Positions 53,601-61,816 of a stretch of DNA of 64,000 nt are shown in pieces. This DNA is from Pontibacter anaerobius (lineage in GTDB: Bacteria; Bacteroidota; Bacteroidia; Cytophagales; Hymenobacteraceae), in NCBI RefSeq assembly GCF_026241195.1, contig NZ_JAPFQO010000003.1, positions 62,001-126,000 on the forward strand, read 5' to 3'. The notes under the pieces were generated by a model. The model saw nothing but the letters and a program-made list of their open reading frames with translations. It was not told the DNA's origin and did not search any database. Position 1 is the stretch's first letter. Every line of letters starts with the position of its first letter. The position numbers were made by a program, and so were the translations under genes.

Positions 53601-54025
53601 GAAAAGATCTAATCGGGAATACATGGACCCATGAAAACCGGAATGCAGCATATCCGGAGCTTCGCTGGGACCACCAGTACCTCTATGACGATGAGGGTAA
53701 TCCAAGCTCAGGTACCAACTACAACAACGAGCTTCACATCCATAACAAGTATCTGTACAAAGGGGACTACGTTCGCCTGCGCAATCTTCAGCTGGGTTAT
53801 ACTTTCTCAACTGCTGCGACGCAACGATTAAAGATACAGGGGCTTCGGGTGTTTGTGTCCGGCACCAATCTTTTAACATTTACGAAGTTCCAGGGATGGG
53901 ATCCTGAAGTTGTGACTAACATTGGAAGTGGCCAGTCTGCCAACCTGAACCAGGGCTTTATCAGTTCTAATCTGCCTGTCCCCTCTCTCAGGACTTATAC
54001 TGCCGGCGTATCCGTTAAATTTTAA
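50603..54025 (+). CDS. SusC/RagA family TonB-linked outer membrane transporter
   Basis: A 1,140-aa SusC-like importer for oligosaccharides. After the N-terminal export segment (about 20-40) comes a carboxypeptidase-regulatory-like domain (VSGKVTDEKGEGLPGVTILL ... GADGTFSLSV), the TonB-box region VVVVGYGRQEKRDVTGS, a plug (QLPTASFDAAIQGRATGVQV, LYIVDGMPI, VEVLKDAAATAIYGSRGSNG) and the 22-strand barrel ending in VSVKF. It works with the SusD lipoprotein encoded next. The stop overlaps the next open frame by one base. There is no STN domain, so no direct anti-sigma link is expected. Confidence 0.97.
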   Translation: MESKLYRNTKAFKACLKKGKSKSGFPVLLLAACLIQSPVQANLIKNTLVNVYASGPAGEAPVEAPLKTSALGSEAASSHNNNGTGLYQAVTVSGKVTDEKGEGLPGVTILLKGTTRGTATGADGTFSLSVPEATGTLVISFIGYQTQEVPISNRASINVSLTPDMKALEEVVVVGYGRQEKRDVTGSIATIKSQDITQLPTASFDAAIQGRATGVQVAGASGVPGAPVRVLIRGTNSISSGSDPLYIVDGMPISNDLNGYGTNNGATPQNPMASINPNDIESVEVLKDAAATAIYGSRGSNGVIIITTKSGKGGKGSLNVDFSQGISDLTRTAEDIGFVNSAEYFALMDQARANSGLSPFDPMRNVNLFPRPDVGVSADPITREQAERTNTDWFDQILRTGSFRDVNVSATRGGDKFSFYTSANYREDKGVLKNNKFERFSGRVNLDFEPINNLRTGTRLNFAYTKNNRAKSLGTGMSNGFGFSQAATHALPWYPIYRFDDPTQYWNPVAPVNLVAQSDPDNILDQVDQYRGIGGVWAEYTLPWVKGLSLRTEGSFDIIQANTVYWVSRDIRATTADNDGSFALDNTATIKNYNYNLYGNYVKDFGEDHNLSITAGTESQRMSRYTHNMSGMNLTGSYQQLGNPGLRTGMTAGLGGERYIRAYFTRANYKLKDKYLLGASLRRDGSSAFSEDLRWGNFAAVSAGWIISEEEFMRSLSLINFLKLRGSFGQTGNQSIPGNVDVMTFRGDRKYGYDEVGGSLGTQVSNIGAADVTWETTDSYDLGIDFGLVQNRVSGSVVYYHRNVKDLLLQVPLPPSVQPSQIWANIGDMQNKGLEFNLTTINVDAGGFQWTTSFNITTNANKVLRLNPQADKTGSGIRDGYTLTKTGERLGTWYMADYAGIDPDKGVELIWELDQEEFAASGQTVRTGNKIPATINNLSNNRFFLEDKTTLPTYFGGFDNTFTYKGFDLNALFTFSGGNYLYDNSEKATSYAAYGQMLLRKDLIGNTWTHENRNAAYPELRWDHQYLYDDEGNPSSGTNYNNELHIHNKYLYKGDYVRLRNLQLGYTFSTAATQRLKIQGLRVFVSGTNLLTFTKFQGWDPEVVTNIGSGQSANLNQGFISSNLPVPSLRTYTAGVSVKF

Positions 54026-54045
54026 TGACTTTAATTCAGCTTTAT

Positions 54046-55695
54046 ATGAAAAGTATCATAAAGAAAAGGAGCCGTGTGCTGTATGCGGTGGTACTCCTTC
54101 TACTATCAGTCAGTTCCTGTAAGGATGATGAGTTTTTCGACCAGACCAACCCACCGGAAACGCCTTGGTTAAATGTCAATGAGTTTGAAAGGGCTGTTAT
54201 CGGAGGCTATGCCGCTTTGTTGACGGACTACTGGGGAGCCCCTATTAGTAGCCACAATTTTGTCAAGATCATCGGATCAGACGTGACATACTGGATACCC
54301 GGCGAGGGGGGCAACATGGATTCTGATGCGATGTATCACCGAAAGACAGACCAGGAAACAGGCTATGCCTCTGGCTTTTTTAGTACCAGTTACAATGTGA
54401 TCAGCAACGTGAATGCTGCGCTGGACTTTCTGGCCAAAAACAACGGTGATCCTTTCCCGGACGCGTCACAGTCAGATAAAGAAAACAACCTGCCGCGCAT
54501 AGAAGGGGAACTGCTGTTCCTCAGGGCTGTGACATATCGCTCATTGGCTGCCATTCACTTACCCTGGTACAAACCAGAAGGAGGCAATGACGCGCGTATA
54601 CTGCCCTTGCGTACTTCCTACCCTACCACGGGGGAAGCTGCGTCCAATTCAAAGATCGGTACGACTGAGGAGATCTGGCAGCTGATTGTCTCGGACCTGA
54701 AGAGAGCCAAAGAGCTTTTGCCAGCAAGGTATATTTCCGGAGTTCATCATCCTTCATATCAGTATGGAAGGGCAAACAAGTTTGCTGCCGCAGCTATGCT
54801 GGCAAGGGTACACTTCCAGATGGGGAACTGGTCAGAGGCTATGCAGGAGCTTAATTTTGTAATAGATGAAAATGGCGGACAGTATGATCTGAGTGAAGAC
54901 CCAATCGAGGCCTTTAACAAAGACAATCTGTCACGGGGCAAGGAAGTGATCTGGTACCAGCTTTTTTCTGACCCCAATGATGGAGGGCGTAATTTCCTGC
55001 ATTATGCCAGTATAAATAAAAGCCATTTTGACGCTACGGGCGGTGGTGGTCCTGCCTCTACCGGAGGCAATAACAGCGTTGCTCCATGGAATGGCTTTAC
55101 TGTGAGCTATCATGCCCTGGCACGTGTAGGCTGGATGGCAGATCCACTAAACGGAGACTACACCGAGACAGAGGAGGCAAAGAAGGACAAACGGTACCAG
55201 CAGCTGTACTACCGGTATGAGGGCTACAAAGGTCCCTTGACGCCGGAGGAAGAGGCGCTCGGTATATGGGAGGCCAGGTTCGAGGATGTGACAACGCCGA
55301 TGGTCTGGGCCAACAAGTACTATAGAGGAAATGTGGGGATAGAAACCAATGTACCCCTGATACGCCTGGCGGAGATGTACCTTACAAGAGCCATTATCCG
55401 CTTCCACCAGGGAGACATAAGCGGTGCAACAGCCGATGTGAACGTCATTCGCGAAAGGGCTGGTCTAGATCCACTCGACTCTGTGACAGAGGAGGATATA
55501 CACAATGAGCGCATCAAAGAGATGCATCAGGAAGGGGATAGGCTGGATTACCTGCGTGCGCTTCACCTGCCTATACCTCCGGGTGACCGTGATCCCAGCC
55601 TGCCCTTTAGTACCATTCAATACCCATACGAAGAGTATACGTGGGCGATTCCGCAGCGGGAAAAAGACCTGAATGCGGGATACAACGGACAGTAA
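54046..55695 (+). CDS. SusD/RagB family surface lipoprotein
   Basis: A 549-aa glycan-binding lid of the SusCD complex. The ATG at 54046 was preferred because it gives a compact lipoprotein signal (YAVVLLLLSVSSCKDDEFF). A frame from 54025 overlapping the susC stop is an alternative. SusD marks are NEFERAVIGGYAALL, ELLFLRAVTYRSLA, AAAMLARVHFQMGNWSEAMQ, LIRLAEMYLTRAIIRF and the C-terminal NERIKEMHQEGDRLDYLRAL. It captures glycan at the surface for the SusC channel. Confidence 0.96.
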   Translation: MKSIIKKRSRVLYAVVLLLLSVSSCKDDEFFDQTNPPETPWLNVNEFERAVIGGYAALLTDYWGAPISSHNFVKIIGSDVTYWIPGEGGNMDSDAMYHRKTDQETGYASGFFSTSYNVISNVNAALDFLAKNNGDPFPDASQSDKENNLPRIEGELLFLRAVTYRSLAAIHLPWYKPEGGNDARILPLRTSYPTTGEAASNSKIGTTEEIWQLIVSDLKRAKELLPARYISGVHHPSYQYGRANKFAAAAMLARVHFQMGNWSEAMQELNFVIDENGGQYDLSEDPIEAFNKDNLSRGKEVIWYQLFSDPNDGGRNFLHYASINKSHFDATGGGGPASTGGNNSVAPWNGFTVSYHALARVGWMADPLNGDYTETEEAKKDKRYQQLYYRYEGYKGPLTPEEEALGIWEARFEDVTTPMVWANKYYRGNVGIETNVPLIRLAEMYLTRAIIRFHQGDISGATADVNVIRERAGLDPLDSVTEEDIHNERIKEMHQEGDRLDYLRALHLPIPPGDRDPSLPFSTIQYPYEEYTWAIPQREKDLNAGYNGQ

Positions 55696-55726
55696 GCTTT
55701 CAGAATAGTAGTAGTTTAGGTGAAGG

Positions 55727-55755
55727 CAGGGATGTACATGAAAGTGTCATCCCTG
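55727..55755. repeat. Hairpin between SusD and GH29 genes
   Basis: CAGGGATG and CATCCCTG (8-bp perfect arms, 13-nt loop) with no T-run. It may be an mRNA processing or partial termination point in the operon. Confidence 0.45.
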
Positions 55756-55867
55756 TACTACTGCCTCCTAAAACCTGTATTTAACACTACGGGTGTTCTG
55801 TTTGCTGTTTGTCACCAGCATCAAAGGCAACCATTTTTAGATTCTCGTTTCTTAGCTTAAGTTTAAT

Positions 55868-57283
55868 ATGATATCAACATGGCGCATTACGCTTATGGCC
55901 TGCATTTTACTATTAGGGGCAGGGGATTTAAGCGCTCAGAAGACCAAGGGAAAACACGTAAAAATAAATAAAGCTGCTTCTGCTTCCGCCTTGGATACAG
56001 TTCCCAAGATGGAGTGGTTTAAACAGGCCAAACTAGGCATCTTCATTCATTGGGGTATATATGCCGTCAATGGTATTACGGAGTCATGGTCTTTCTATAA
56101 CCATGAGATTTCCTACGAGGACTATATGAAACAGCTAACGGGGTTTACCGCTAGTAAATACGATCCGGATGCCTGGGCAACCTTGTTCAGAGAAGCAGGT
56201 GCCAAGTATGCTGTATTAACTTCTAAGCATCACGATGGGATGGCACTGTGGGACACGAAGTGGAGTAAGCTGAATGTAGCAGACAGTAGCCCGGCCAAGC
56301 GCGATTTGATAGGGCCCTATGTCGATGCTCTCCGGAAGCAGGATCTAAAGGTAGGGCTGTACTTTTCTCATCTGGATTGGTCTCATCCGGACTATCCATC
56401 CGTGCGTTCTGTATTGGAAGACGGCAATCACAAGGTGAACCCCTTTGCTTCTCCTCCGGCAGGAAAAGAGGATGCTGACCGTTGGGAAAGCTTCCTTGCC
56501 TTTCATCGGGGCCAGTTAAAAGAACTGAGCGAGCGCTACAAGCCTGATATCTTTTGGTTCGATGGGGACTGGGACAGGACTGCGGAGCAGTGGCGATTCA
56601 AGGAGCTGCGTCAACAGCTGCACACGTGGGTACCGGGGGTAATCCTGAATGCGCGCATGAAAGGTTACGGCGACTATAAAACCCCTGAGCAGGGGGTGCC
56701 GGTAGTGCAGCCTGGGGGACCCTGGGAACTCTGCCTTACCATAAATGATTCCTGGGGCTATCAGGGGGACGATCAGAATTTCAAATCGACGCGTCAGCTC
56801 CTGCGCATATTTACCGAGGTGATAGGCATGGGCGGAAATCTCTTGCTGGATGTGGGCCCTAAGGAAGATGGCACTATCCCGGAACCTGAGGCTAAGCGTC
56901 TGCGCGAAATGGGCAGGTGGATCAAAAAGCATGAGGAGGCTGTCTATCCAACCATCGCCGGCTTACCCCTAGGGCATTTCTACGGACCCACCACACTTTC
57001 ACAAGACAAGAAGACGCTGTACTTGTACCAGTATGACATTCCCCGCGACAAAATATACCTGAAAGGGGTGCGTAACAAAATCAAGCAGATAAGGGTGGTT
57101 GGCCTACCTGGCCAGGTGGAGTACACACGCAGTGGGGGAGCGGAATGGGTCCATATTCCGGGCATCCTGCTGATAGATGTGCCACAAAACCTGCTGGATG
57201 AGTACGTCACTGTCATTGCCGTGGAGCTGGAAGGAGAACTGGACCTGTATCACACTGCCGGTGAAGCTATTGAAGTGAACTGA
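55868..57283 (+). CDS. Alpha-L-fucosidase, GH29 (first copy)
   Basis: A 471-aa secreted enzyme with a signal peptide (LMACILLLGAGDLSAQ). GH29 marks are MEWFKQAKLGIFIHWGIYAV, AGAKYAVLTSKHHDGMALWD, LKVGLYFSHLDWSHPDY and the nucleophile Asp in DIFWFDGDWDR. A later NDSWGYQ block and a C-terminal beta domain complete the family. It removes terminal alpha-L-fucose from glycans. The KHHDGMALWD variant and a short C-terminus distinguish it from the second GH29 in this locus, so the two may prefer different linkages. Confidence 0.93.
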   Translation: MISTWRITLMACILLLGAGDLSAQKTKGKHVKINKAASASALDTVPKMEWFKQAKLGIFIHWGIYAVNGITESWSFYNHEISYEDYMKQLTGFTASKYDPDAWATLFREAGAKYAVLTSKHHDGMALWDTKWSKLNVADSSPAKRDLIGPYVDALRKQDLKVGLYFSHLDWSHPDYPSVRSVLEDGNHKVNPFASPPAGKEDADRWESFLAFHRGQLKELSERYKPDIFWFDGDWDRTAEQWRFKELRQQLHTWVPGVILNARMKGYGDYKTPEQGVPVVQPGGPWELCLTINDSWGYQGDDQNFKSTRQLLRIFTEVIGMGGNLLLDVGPKEDGTIPEPEAKRLREMGRWIKKHEEAVYPTIAGLPLGHFYGPTTLSQDKKTLYLYQYDIPRDKIYLKGVRNKIKQIRVVGLPGQVEYTRSGGAEWVHIPGILLIDVPQNLLDEYVTVIAVELEGELDLYHTAGEAIEVN

Positions 57284-57369
57284 TGAATGACTGTAGGATC
57301 TAAAGCTAAAGAGGGATGAGATCAGGTGCTTTTTTAGTTGACTTACTACTGGACATTAGAGCAGAACAT

Positions 57370-59025
57370 ATGTTAAAGCAAACTCCTTTAATACTTACAA
57401 TTTTACTCCTGTGCAGCTGTGTTTTTACCAAGCCCTCCTTTGCGCAGGAGCAGGTAGGACTCTGGATGAAGTTTGATAAAAGCTTCACCAGCCAAAAGGT
57501 TTATGATAACCCGCTATATGATGTCGAAAAAATGGAAGTCCACCTCACCTCGCCCTCCGGTAGAAAGAAACAGGTCAATGGCTTCTGGGACGGAGGAGCT
57601 TTATGGAGATTTCGTTTTGCACCTGATGAGCTTGGCACCTGGACCTATACCACTGTCTGCTCTGATGAGTCGAACAAAGGACTACATCGGGTAAACGGTT
57701 CTTTTACCAGTGTTCCTCATCAGAGCAAACTAGCAATCTATACCAAGGGTAGCATCACCCGCCCCAAAGGTTCTTACCACCTGGCGCATGCCGACGGCAC
57801 TCCTTTTTTCTATGTGGCGGGCACTGCCTGGAACGGTCCGCTCAAGTCTACGGATGAGGAGTGGTGTACTTACCTGGAGCACCGGGCAAGGAACTACTAC
57901 AGCGTGATTCAATTCGCTACGACACAATGGCGCGGGGCAGATGCAAACCGTCTGGGGCAGGTGGCCTTCGAAGGCAGCGGAAAGATCAGGATCAACCCTG
58001 CGTTCTTCCAACACCTGGACAAGAAGATAGATGAAATCAACAGGTATGGCCTGGTAGCTGCCCCGGTTCTGTTGTGGGCACTACCCTTTGCGGATGGAAG
58101 GGAGCTTAACCCAGGTTATTACCTTCCGGATCCGGACGCCATACTGCTGGCCAGGTACCTGGTGGCCCGTTACGGCGGCAATCAGGTGATATGGATCCTG
58201 GGCGGTGACGGGCAGTATGAGTACCATTATGAACAACGCTGGAAAAATATCGGGCGCGGGGTGTTTGGGGAACTGCAACATCCTGGAGTCGTGTCACTCC
58301 ACCCGTATGGCTCTTCCTGGATAGGGGACGAATACGCAAACGAGGAATGGCTCGACATCGTGGGCTACCAGTCCGGGCACAACAACGATGAGAAGACCGT
58401 GACGTGGATCACGGAAGGGCCGGTGGTGAAAGGATGGCAACAACTACCGCCCAAAGCCATTATCAACATGGAACCATGCTATGAGGAAATATTCTTCAAG
58501 ATCGCAGACAGGGATGTAAGGAATGCTTCTTACTGGAGCCTGTTTGCAACACCCGTGGCCGGTATTGCTTATGGAGCGAACGGCATATGGTCTTGGCTGC
58601 GGCCAGGGGAGACGATCCTCAACCACGAGGACGCGACCGGTACCCACCCCTGGTATGAAAGCATCAATTTTCAGGGCAGCATGCAGGTGGGGTATCTCTC
58701 GGCCTTCTTCCAGCAGTTGGAATGGTGGAGGCTACGGCCAGCCAACGAGTTGCTGGCAATGCAGCCTGGCATAGAGGAGCCGCACCAGTTTGTCTCCCTG
58801 CTGAAGGCACCGGATTATAGTACGATCCTGGCCTATATACCGGAGAAGTCCACTGCCAGAATCTTCAACAGGGCCGGTTACACCTATGAGGGGAAGTGGT
58901 TCAATCCGGTGAGTAACCGGTATACCAAAGCAAGCTTACTGGTCAAGCAGGGAATAATTGAGGCGAAACCGCCCACAGGAAATGATATGATCCTGGTGTT
59001 GAAAAAAAGTAAAAGGCAGGAATAG
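57370..59025 (+). CDS. DUF5060/DUF4038 glycoside hydrolase (apiosidase-like)
   Basis: A 551-aa secreted protein; the start at the ATG at 57370 gives a signal peptide ending PSFA-Q. An N-terminal immunoglobulin-like DUF5060 domain (VGLWMKFDKSFTSQKVYDNP ... GALWRFRFAPDELGTWTYTT) precedes a DUF4038-type TIM barrel (ITRPKGSYHLAHADGTPFFY, GGNQVIWILGGDGQYEYHY, WLDIVGYQSGHN, INMEPCYEE). A C-terminal collagenase-like DUF5605-type beta domain is likely. Related enzymes act on branched pectin or arabinogalactan-type glycans. The exact substrate is unknown. Confidence 0.85.
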   Translation: MLKQTPLILTILLLCSCVFTKPSFAQEQVGLWMKFDKSFTSQKVYDNPLYDVEKMEVHLTSPSGRKKQVNGFWDGGALWRFRFAPDELGTWTYTTVCSDESNKGLHRVNGSFTSVPHQSKLAIYTKGSITRPKGSYHLAHADGTPFFYVAGTAWNGPLKSTDEEWCTYLEHRARNYYSVIQFATTQWRGADANRLGQVAFEGSGKIRINPAFFQHLDKKIDEINRYGLVAAPVLLWALPFADGRELNPGYYLPDPDAILLARYLVARYGGNQVIWILGGDGQYEYHYEQRWKNIGRGVFGELQHPGVVSLHPYGSSWIGDEYANEEWLDIVGYQSGHNNDEKTVTWITEGPVVKGWQQLPPKAIINMEPCYEEIFFKIADRDVRNASYWSLFATPVAGIAYGANGIWSWLRPGETILNHEDATGTHPWYESINFQGSMQVGYLSAFFQQLEWWRLRPANELLAMQPGIEEPHQFVSLLKAPDYSTILAYIPEKSTARIFNRAGYTYEGKWFNPVSNRYTKASLLVKQGIIEAKPPTGNDMILVLKKSKRQE

Positions 59026-59125
59026 CAACAACAGGAGATGCAGTACCTCAGAGGTGTTTGCAGCTTGTGCCTCTACCACAAACCAATTAACAAACATTTG
59101 AAAAGATACCCAATTGAAGTTAAGC

Positions 59126-60154
59126 ATGAAAAAAACGTTACTCTTACTATCGCTGTTGATCTGCTTTTTTCTTTCATCGGCAGTTTCTGCCCAGAGCCAG
59201 CACGAAATCACAATTTCCAATACCTCATTCTTCAGAAACGGTGATCCTTTTCATTATACTGGTATTGGTTTTTTCAATGCCTTGTACAATCCTGCTTTCA
59301 ACAAAAGCGGAGAGGACCGTGGGCAATGGTTAGACAAATTTAACAAGTATGGCATCAATGTATTACGGGTGTGGGCGCAGTGGGACAACAGCCGTGGGTT
59401 TGTGGACGCAGGTCCGGGGGCCACACTCTATATGCCGAATGGGCAGCTGCGTCCACAGCCGTTGGAACGCCTGAAGGCATTGCTGACCGACGCGGACCGC
59501 AGAGGGATGGTGGTCCAGTTGGTGCTGTTCTCCCAGGAAACCTCGGAGGCTAATAACAAACTGGCGGCGAAAGGGGCTGATAAAGCCGTAGAGAATATCA
59601 CACGTGAAATGAAACCTTACCGCAACCTGGTATTTCAGGTATGGAATGAGTCGTCGGAGCGGGTGGAGGATTATTACAAAGCAATCAAGAAGATAGATCC
59701 CAAACGCCTTGTGACGAATTCCCCGGGGCCAGGCGGTGACCTGGGAGATCAGAACCAAAACAAGATGCTGGACTTTCTGACGCCCCATACCACCAGGCAG
59801 TTTGCCGGCAGGCATTGGGAAATCGCCCCAAAAGAGATTGCCTACTTGCTGGAGCGTTACCAAAAACCAGTAGTTGACGATGAACCGGCCCGGAATGGTA
59901 CGCCTGACTTTGGTGGTCCCCATGATGGCTCCTCACCCTACGATCATATCCTGCAGATTTACCAGGTATGGCAGCAAGGTGGATACATAACCTACCACCA
60001 CGATATGTTTCAGAAAAGTTATGGACACCCTTCTATCTCACCTAGCGGTATTCCTGATCCTGAGTTTAACCCATACCACAAACAGGTACTGGAATTTATC
60101 TCCATGCAGGATCGCTACCGCCCGGAGTCGGAGAAGTCAGAACCGGTAGAATAA
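59126..60154 (+). CDS. Secreted GH5-like glycoside hydrolase (cellulase fold)
   Basis: A 342-aa protein from the ATG at 59126 with a signal peptide (LLLSLLICFFLSSAVSAQ). A TIM-barrel clan A layout is visible: HYTGIGFFNALYNPAF, NKYGINVLRVWAQWDNSRGF, a probable acid/base Glu in LVFQVWNESSERV, and a probable nucleophile Glu in KPVVDDEPARNG. The latter places DDEP where GH5 enzymes have the second Glu. Subfamily and substrate are not clear. It sits between the apiosidase-like gene and the second fucosidase of the locus. Confidence 0.75.
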   Translation: MKKTLLLLSLLICFFLSSAVSAQSQHEITISNTSFFRNGDPFHYTGIGFFNALYNPAFNKSGEDRGQWLDKFNKYGINVLRVWAQWDNSRGFVDAGPGATLYMPNGQLRPQPLERLKALLTDADRRGMVVQLVLFSQETSEANNKLAAKGADKAVENITREMKPYRNLVFQVWNESSERVEDYYKAIKKIDPKRLVTNSPGPGGDLGDQNQNKMLDFLTPHTTRQFAGRHWEIAPKEIAYLLERYQKPVVDDEPARNGTPDFGGPHDGSSPYDHILQIYQVWQQGGYITYHHDMFQKSYGHPSISPSGIPDPEFNPYHKQVLEFISMQDRYRPESEKSEPVE

Positions 60155-60380
60155 TACAACGTCCCTCTACCAGCCTTAGGACTCCTGGAGCTTTGGGGGA
60201 GCTATGCCACCATAACTTGGCACGGAGGAAAAAGATTGTTTCAGGGGCTGAAGAGATTACGCTTTTTGATCAGAGGCAAAGTTTTAATGCGGCACCAGGG
60301 TTATGCCGGAGGACAGCTGTTGGGGCTTGCTTCTGAAGTTTGTTTCAAGTTACCGGGAGTTGCTGCTAAATAAGTTATGC

Positions 60381-61775
60381 ATGATATCTAAATCGATGAA
60401 AAGGATTCTTGGTCTGGGACTGTTGTGCATGTGCGTGGCAGGTGAAGCAGAGTCCCAGCAATATGAGGCAAGTTGGGAGTCGCTGGACAAGCGGGAAACT
60501 CCTTCCTGGTGGACAGATGCCAAATTTGGGATTTTCATACATTGGGGTCTCTATGCCGTACCTGCTTATGCCCCAGTGGATGAGGTGGAAGGCGTGTATG
60601 AAAAGTACGCGGAACACTATGAGAACAGGCTGATTACAAAAAATGAGCTTTTCACAAAACACCACGCCAAATACTTTGGTGAGGACTTCGCCTACCGGGA
60701 TTTTGCCCCCATGTTCAAGGCTCAGTATTTTGATCCGGACAACTGGGCTGACCTCTTTCAAAAGTCCGGGGCAAAGTATGTGGTGCTAACGTCCAAGCAC
60801 CACGATGGTTTTTGCCTGTGGCCCAGTAAAGAGAGCCCCCGGTGGAACAGCGTAGCCACAGGGCCGCACCGGGATCTGGCCGGGGATCTGACAGCAGCCG
60901 TGCGTGCGAAAGGGCTCCGCATGGGCTTCTACTACTCCCTGCTTGAATGGAGCCATCCGTTGTATGCCGAGGCTACGATAAACAAGTGGGTAGACAGGCA
61001 TATGATCCCGCAGATGAAAGACCTGGTGACACGCTACAAACCTGAGATAATTTTTTCGGACGGCGAGTGGGACTATACAAGCGATAAGCTGAAGAGTGAG
61101 CAATTCTTGGCTTGGCTTTACAATGAGTCTCCTGTTAGAGAGACGGTTGTCGTAAACGACAGGTGGGGAAGCGAAACCCGCAGCAAGCACGGGGGCTATT
61201 ATACCACAGAGTATGACCTCGTGCATAACACAGAGGGGATCGGTGAGGCAGGTGCACACGCCTGGGAGGAAAGCAGGGGCATAGGCACTTCGTATGGCTA
61301 TAACCGATTTGAGACCACAGATCACTACTTCACATCCAAGCAACTGATAGATCTGCTTATTGACAAGGTAAGCAACGGTGGTAACCTGTTGCTCAATGTA
61401 GGCCCAAGGGCAGATGGCCTCATCCCGGTGATTATGCAGGAGCGCCTGTTGGATATGGGCCAGTGGCTCCAAGTGAATGGGGAGGCCATCTACGGGACAA
61501 GCGCTTGGGACAAGCGCCCCCCAAACATGAAAGAGCAAGGCGTATTCTACACGATCAAAGGCAAAGACCTGTATGTTATCTGTACCAGGTGGCCGGATAA
61601 GCCGGTGAGGGTGCGTGGGCTGGAGAAAGCCGGGCAAGTGCGTATGTTGGGCACGCAAGCGCGGGCGAAGTCATCGTTCAGAAACGGTGTGCTCACCATT
61701 CACCCGCCAGCTCTTCACCCGGGTAATATCCCTGGTAACCATGCCTGGGTGTTCAGAGTGGAATCAATTCAGTAG
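60381..61775 (+). CDS. Alpha-L-fucosidase, GH29 (second copy)
   Basis: A 464-aa secreted fucosidase. The ATG at 60381 was chosen; the ATG at 60396 (MKRILGLGLLCMCVAGEAE) is an equally good signal-peptide start. GH29-A marks are WWTDAKFGIFIHWGLYAVPA, AKYVVLTSKHHDGFCLWPS, MGFYYSLLEWSHPLY and the nucleophile Asp in IIFSDGEWDY, then VVNDRWG, WEESRGIGTSYGYNRFE and GGNLLLNVGPRADG. It has all conserved blocks of broad-specificity GH29 enzymes, unlike the shorter first copy. Confidence 0.95.
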   Translation: MISKSMKRILGLGLLCMCVAGEAESQQYEASWESLDKRETPSWWTDAKFGIFIHWGLYAVPAYAPVDEVEGVYEKYAEHYENRLITKNELFTKHHAKYFGEDFAYRDFAPMFKAQYFDPDNWADLFQKSGAKYVVLTSKHHDGFCLWPSKESPRWNSVATGPHRDLAGDLTAAVRAKGLRMGFYYSLLEWSHPLYAEATINKWVDRHMIPQMKDLVTRYKPEIIFSDGEWDYTSDKLKSEQFLAWLYNESPVRETVVVNDRWGSETRSKHGGYYTTEYDLVHNTEGIGEAGAHAWEESRGIGTSYGYNRFETTDHYFTSKQLIDLLIDKVSNGGNLLLNVGPRADGLIPVIMQERLLDMGQWLQVNGEAIYGTSAWDKRPPNMKEQGVFYTIKGKDLYVICTRWPDKPVRVRGLEKAGQVRMLGTQARAKSSFRNGVLTIHPPALHPGNIPGNHAWVFRVESIQ

Positions 61776-61816
61776 TACTTATAAAAAACGGGGCGTAAGC
61801 TCTTTTGCATTTAACT

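Noticed and set aside
60155..60380. Possible extra small gene between the GH5-like and second GH29 genes
   Set aside because: No frame looks coding; treated as untranslated operon spacer.
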